64,000 nt of DNA, taken from assembly GCA_021442155.1 (NCBI GenBank), contig CM038221.1, positions 26,875,906 through 26,939,905 of the forward strand, written 5' to 3'. The position numbers and the translations under genes are program-made. The notes under the pieces are model-generated. The model was not told the origin of the DNA and did not search any database. It saw only the letters and a list, made by a program, of their open reading frames with translations. Below, in pieces: positions 61,836 to 64,000 of the stretch (within the stretch, counting starts at the first letter, position 1; every line of letters begins with the position of its first letter). The DNA is from Cymbidium sinense. Its lineage: Eukaryota > Streptophyta > Magnoliopsida > Asparagales > Orchidaceae.

Positions 61836-63159
61836 ATTTCAATAAGGGTCCAAAATAGACAAATTTTATCCCTTATTGATGCTGATCTCATTGAGAGAAT
61901 TTCTCTTGAAGGGAAGGTTGCCATTGCCAAAATGGATAAGGAGCTGGATTGGAGGCAACCGTTCATAGATTACTTGAACACTAGTAAACTACCTCAAGAA
62001 AAGTCACAAGCCCATCAGGTGAAATAGAGAGCTCTCTCCTATGCTCTTGTTGATGGCACCCTATACCGCCGGTCCTTCGATAAAATATGGTTACATTTTT
62101 TACACAAACATGAAGCCTGTGGCATTGTAACTGAGGTACATTCAGGTCTATGTAGAGCGCATCAATCTGATCTGAAGACAAAGATGAAGATCAAGTGACT
62201 TGGATACTACTGGCCTTCGATGATCACATACTGCATGGATGTAGCTGGGAGATGCCATTAGTGCTAGGTACACGATGTGGTCCACCACCAACCAACCAAC
62301 ATTCTACACCCTACATTGGCCTCATGGCCATTTGTGTGTTGGGGGTACCGACATTGTGGGTCTGATTGATCCTCCTTCTTCCAAGGGGCTTTGATTCATC
62401 TTAGCTGTCATCGACTACTTTTCTAAGTGGGCAGAAGCCATCCCACTAAGAGAGGTCACAGCTCAACATGTGCTTCAATTTTTCAGGAACCATATCATAT
62501 ATAGGTTTGGAGTGCCTCGACAAATTATATTCGATAATGGTGCTGCATTTAAAAGCATGAAGCTCAATAGCTTCGCCAAAAGACATGGTATAGATTGGAG
62601 ATACTCCACCATCTACTACCCTAGAGAAAATGGCTTAGTAGAAGCATTCAATAAAACTCTCATCCATATCAAGAAAACTCTGATGACAACAAAAGATAGG
62701 AATGAGCAGTTGGTTGAAGCCTTGTGGGCCTACCGCACATACGTAACTCCAACTCGCCTACCTCATTTTCCTTTATGGGTCCAAGACGTTCTATCTTAGA
62801 AGTTCAACTCCCATCATTAAGAATAGCATTGGGTAGCAAGATCACAGAGCGTAATGCAAGTTAGAAGAGTTTGGAGAAAGTCACCTATGCTGAATCTTGA
62901 GTTATACAAGGCCAAAATGATTCAAGCTCACAACAAGCTAGTCCATCCTAGGTTTTTTTGAGTAGGATAACTTGTGTTAGTCCTAAGGAGACCAATTGTT
63001 TCCCGTCGAAAGATGGGGGGCAAGTTTGAATCCACTTGGGAAGGTCCCTATGTCATAGAGAAGGCCTACCAAGGATTATCTTATCAGCTTATTGATTATA
63101 AAGGGGAACACCCGATGCTTCCAATTAATGGGCTCAATCTAAATAAATATTACCCCTAA
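61836..63159 (+). pseudogene. integrase with C-terminal GPY/F-like module, plus-strand element
   Basis: The zinc-binding part at 62130-62275 has H-S-G-L-C-R-A-H-Q and YYWPSM, but the first Cys-(x2)-Cys pair is interrupted by a stop. The catalytic core shows Asp in VIDYFSKW (62413), Asp in IIFDNGAAF (62533) and Glu in LVEAFNKT (62641): exactly 35 residues between the last two, as in DD35E. The frame 62470-62799 is open; 62974-63159 gives KFESTWEGPYVIEKAYQGLS and ends the polyprotein at LNLNKYYP. Stops around 62300-62400 and 62800-62960 inactivate it. Confidence 0.8.
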
Positions 63160-63229
63160 AATAAATTATGTCTGAAAATAATCATTAATAAAAAGAATAA
63201 AAATCAGATTCCATTCATCAAATCTTCTC

Positions 63230-64000
63230 TTCTTTTAAAGTGTTATTTGTTTGTCTTGCGAATCTGCCACGTGTTTAGGGTGGGTGTAAGAGTCCCCCAG
63301 TGGCATCCTATCCCTCTATCACAATACAAACACAATCTCCCAATGCTTTTAGAATAGGTGTAAGAGAACTCGAGAGGTATCTCCTATTCATTAACATAAA
63401 AGAGAGAACCCAAGTTTACATCCTTTCTTAGTGGGAATCCTATTTGCCATCTATGGCATCATTTCAAATTCCCTAGCATGTTTTAAAGTAAGTGTAGTCC
63501 CCAGAGACATCCTATTCCTTTCTAACACATGCACAACAACAAACATAAATCTTTTGTCTTGAGCTATTTTGATGTGGGAGCAAGCCCCCTGTGGCACTAA
63601 CTCATTAGCTTTAAGTTGGGTCTACATGCTACCTCGCTAGTATGTTACCCTAGGTCATTTGTTGGAGGATGAGTCCCCGCTTTCTTCCTAACTTGACCAT
63701 CAAAACCAGAGCTTGTTAGTATGGTTGTCTTCACGCCCAACCAAGAAGCTACCTCATGTTGACTTTGCTTAAGAAGATGTGAGTCCCATGCTTTCTTCTT
63801 AAACTAGCCATCATGCTCTAACCAGGTCATATATTTGAGGTTTAGGATAAGTCCCCGAGGCTCTTTCCTCTTGACTACTTTTGAGTTGATAAGTCCCAGG
63901 GCATTCACTCAAGATCACCCAGTTGGAGCACCTCAGCCAAAGTATCATCCCAGCCGCTATAGGAGGATGTGAGTCCCCAGCTTTCTTCCAGTGACATAAA
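63230..64000 (+). repeat. start of 3' LTR, plus-strand element
   Basis: From TTGCGAATCTGCCACGTGTT onward it is the reverse complement of 46.45-45.7 kb of copy B, with the same recurring GATGTGAGTCCCCAGCTTTC and AAGTCCC words. It runs off the window end. The LTR start is not resolved; no clear polypurine tract is visible between the stop at 63159 and here. Confidence 0.65.

Overview
This window is nuclear DNA of a flowering plant. It is AT-rich and carries one split gene with long, transposon-filled introns. It also holds the main classes of plant repeats: Ty3/gypsy elements with a second (archaeal-type) RNase H, a Ty1/copia fragment, RTE-type LINEs, MITEs and long (TA)n tracts. The species cannot be fixed from the sequence. 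Nothing bacterial, organellar or CRISPR-like is present.

1-1.5 kb: a GC-rich imperfect-repeat block, a (TA)n tract with half a MITE, then a short promoter with a TATA box. 1.5-21.8 kb: one plus-strand gene for a plant SAP30-binding-protein-like (HCNGP family) nuclear regulator. Six exons (1508-1945, 2104-2164, 9562-9815, 14401-14602, 19906-20037, 20140-20243) join in frame to 397 codons with no stop. The first intron has a GC-AG donor/acceptor pair. The family's C-terminal exon is visible at 20342-20464 but has lost its acceptor and ends in an early stop; a possible last exon at 21751-21813 is out of phase. The gene is therefore either a diverged paralogue or in early decay. Its introns hold degenerate tandem arrays, a copia fragment, two RTE LINE pieces in opposite orientation on either side of exon 4, and MITEs.

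21.8-26.4 kb: AT-rich intergenic DNA with several copies of one MITE family, one of them containing a second long (TA)n tract.

26.4-64 kb: a nest of related, broken Ty3/gypsy elements whose domain order (gag, protease, linker, RT, RNase H, second RNase H, integrase) fits the Tat/Ogre-like group. Two direct repeats of about 9 kb (26.45-35.34 and 37.2-46.6 kb) look like very long LTRs in minus orientation. Each has a palindromic TATA motif near its middle and a cluster of TTGACC (W-box-like) cores upstream of it. Between them lies a 1.8-kb minus-strand remnant with only second RNase H and integrase. Right of the second repeat is a longer minus-strand internal region (integrase to gag, 46.6-53 kb). 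Next come a ~78-bp tandem array (54.5-55.26 kb), an inverted LTR fragment (55.27-56.57 kb), and a plus-strand internal region (gag to integrase, 56.6-63.16 kb) that runs into its 3' LTR at the window end. The two longer internal regions are head to head and form a large inverted repeat. All internal regions carry stops, frameshifts or lost catalytic residues, so none looks autonomous.

No wholly new system is evident. The points most worth checking are the decaying C-terminal exon and GC-AG intron of the host gene, the inverted LINE pieces flanking exon 4, the ~9-kb direct repeats with their W-box clusters, and the array of AATAAA-bearing repeats between the head-to-head elements.
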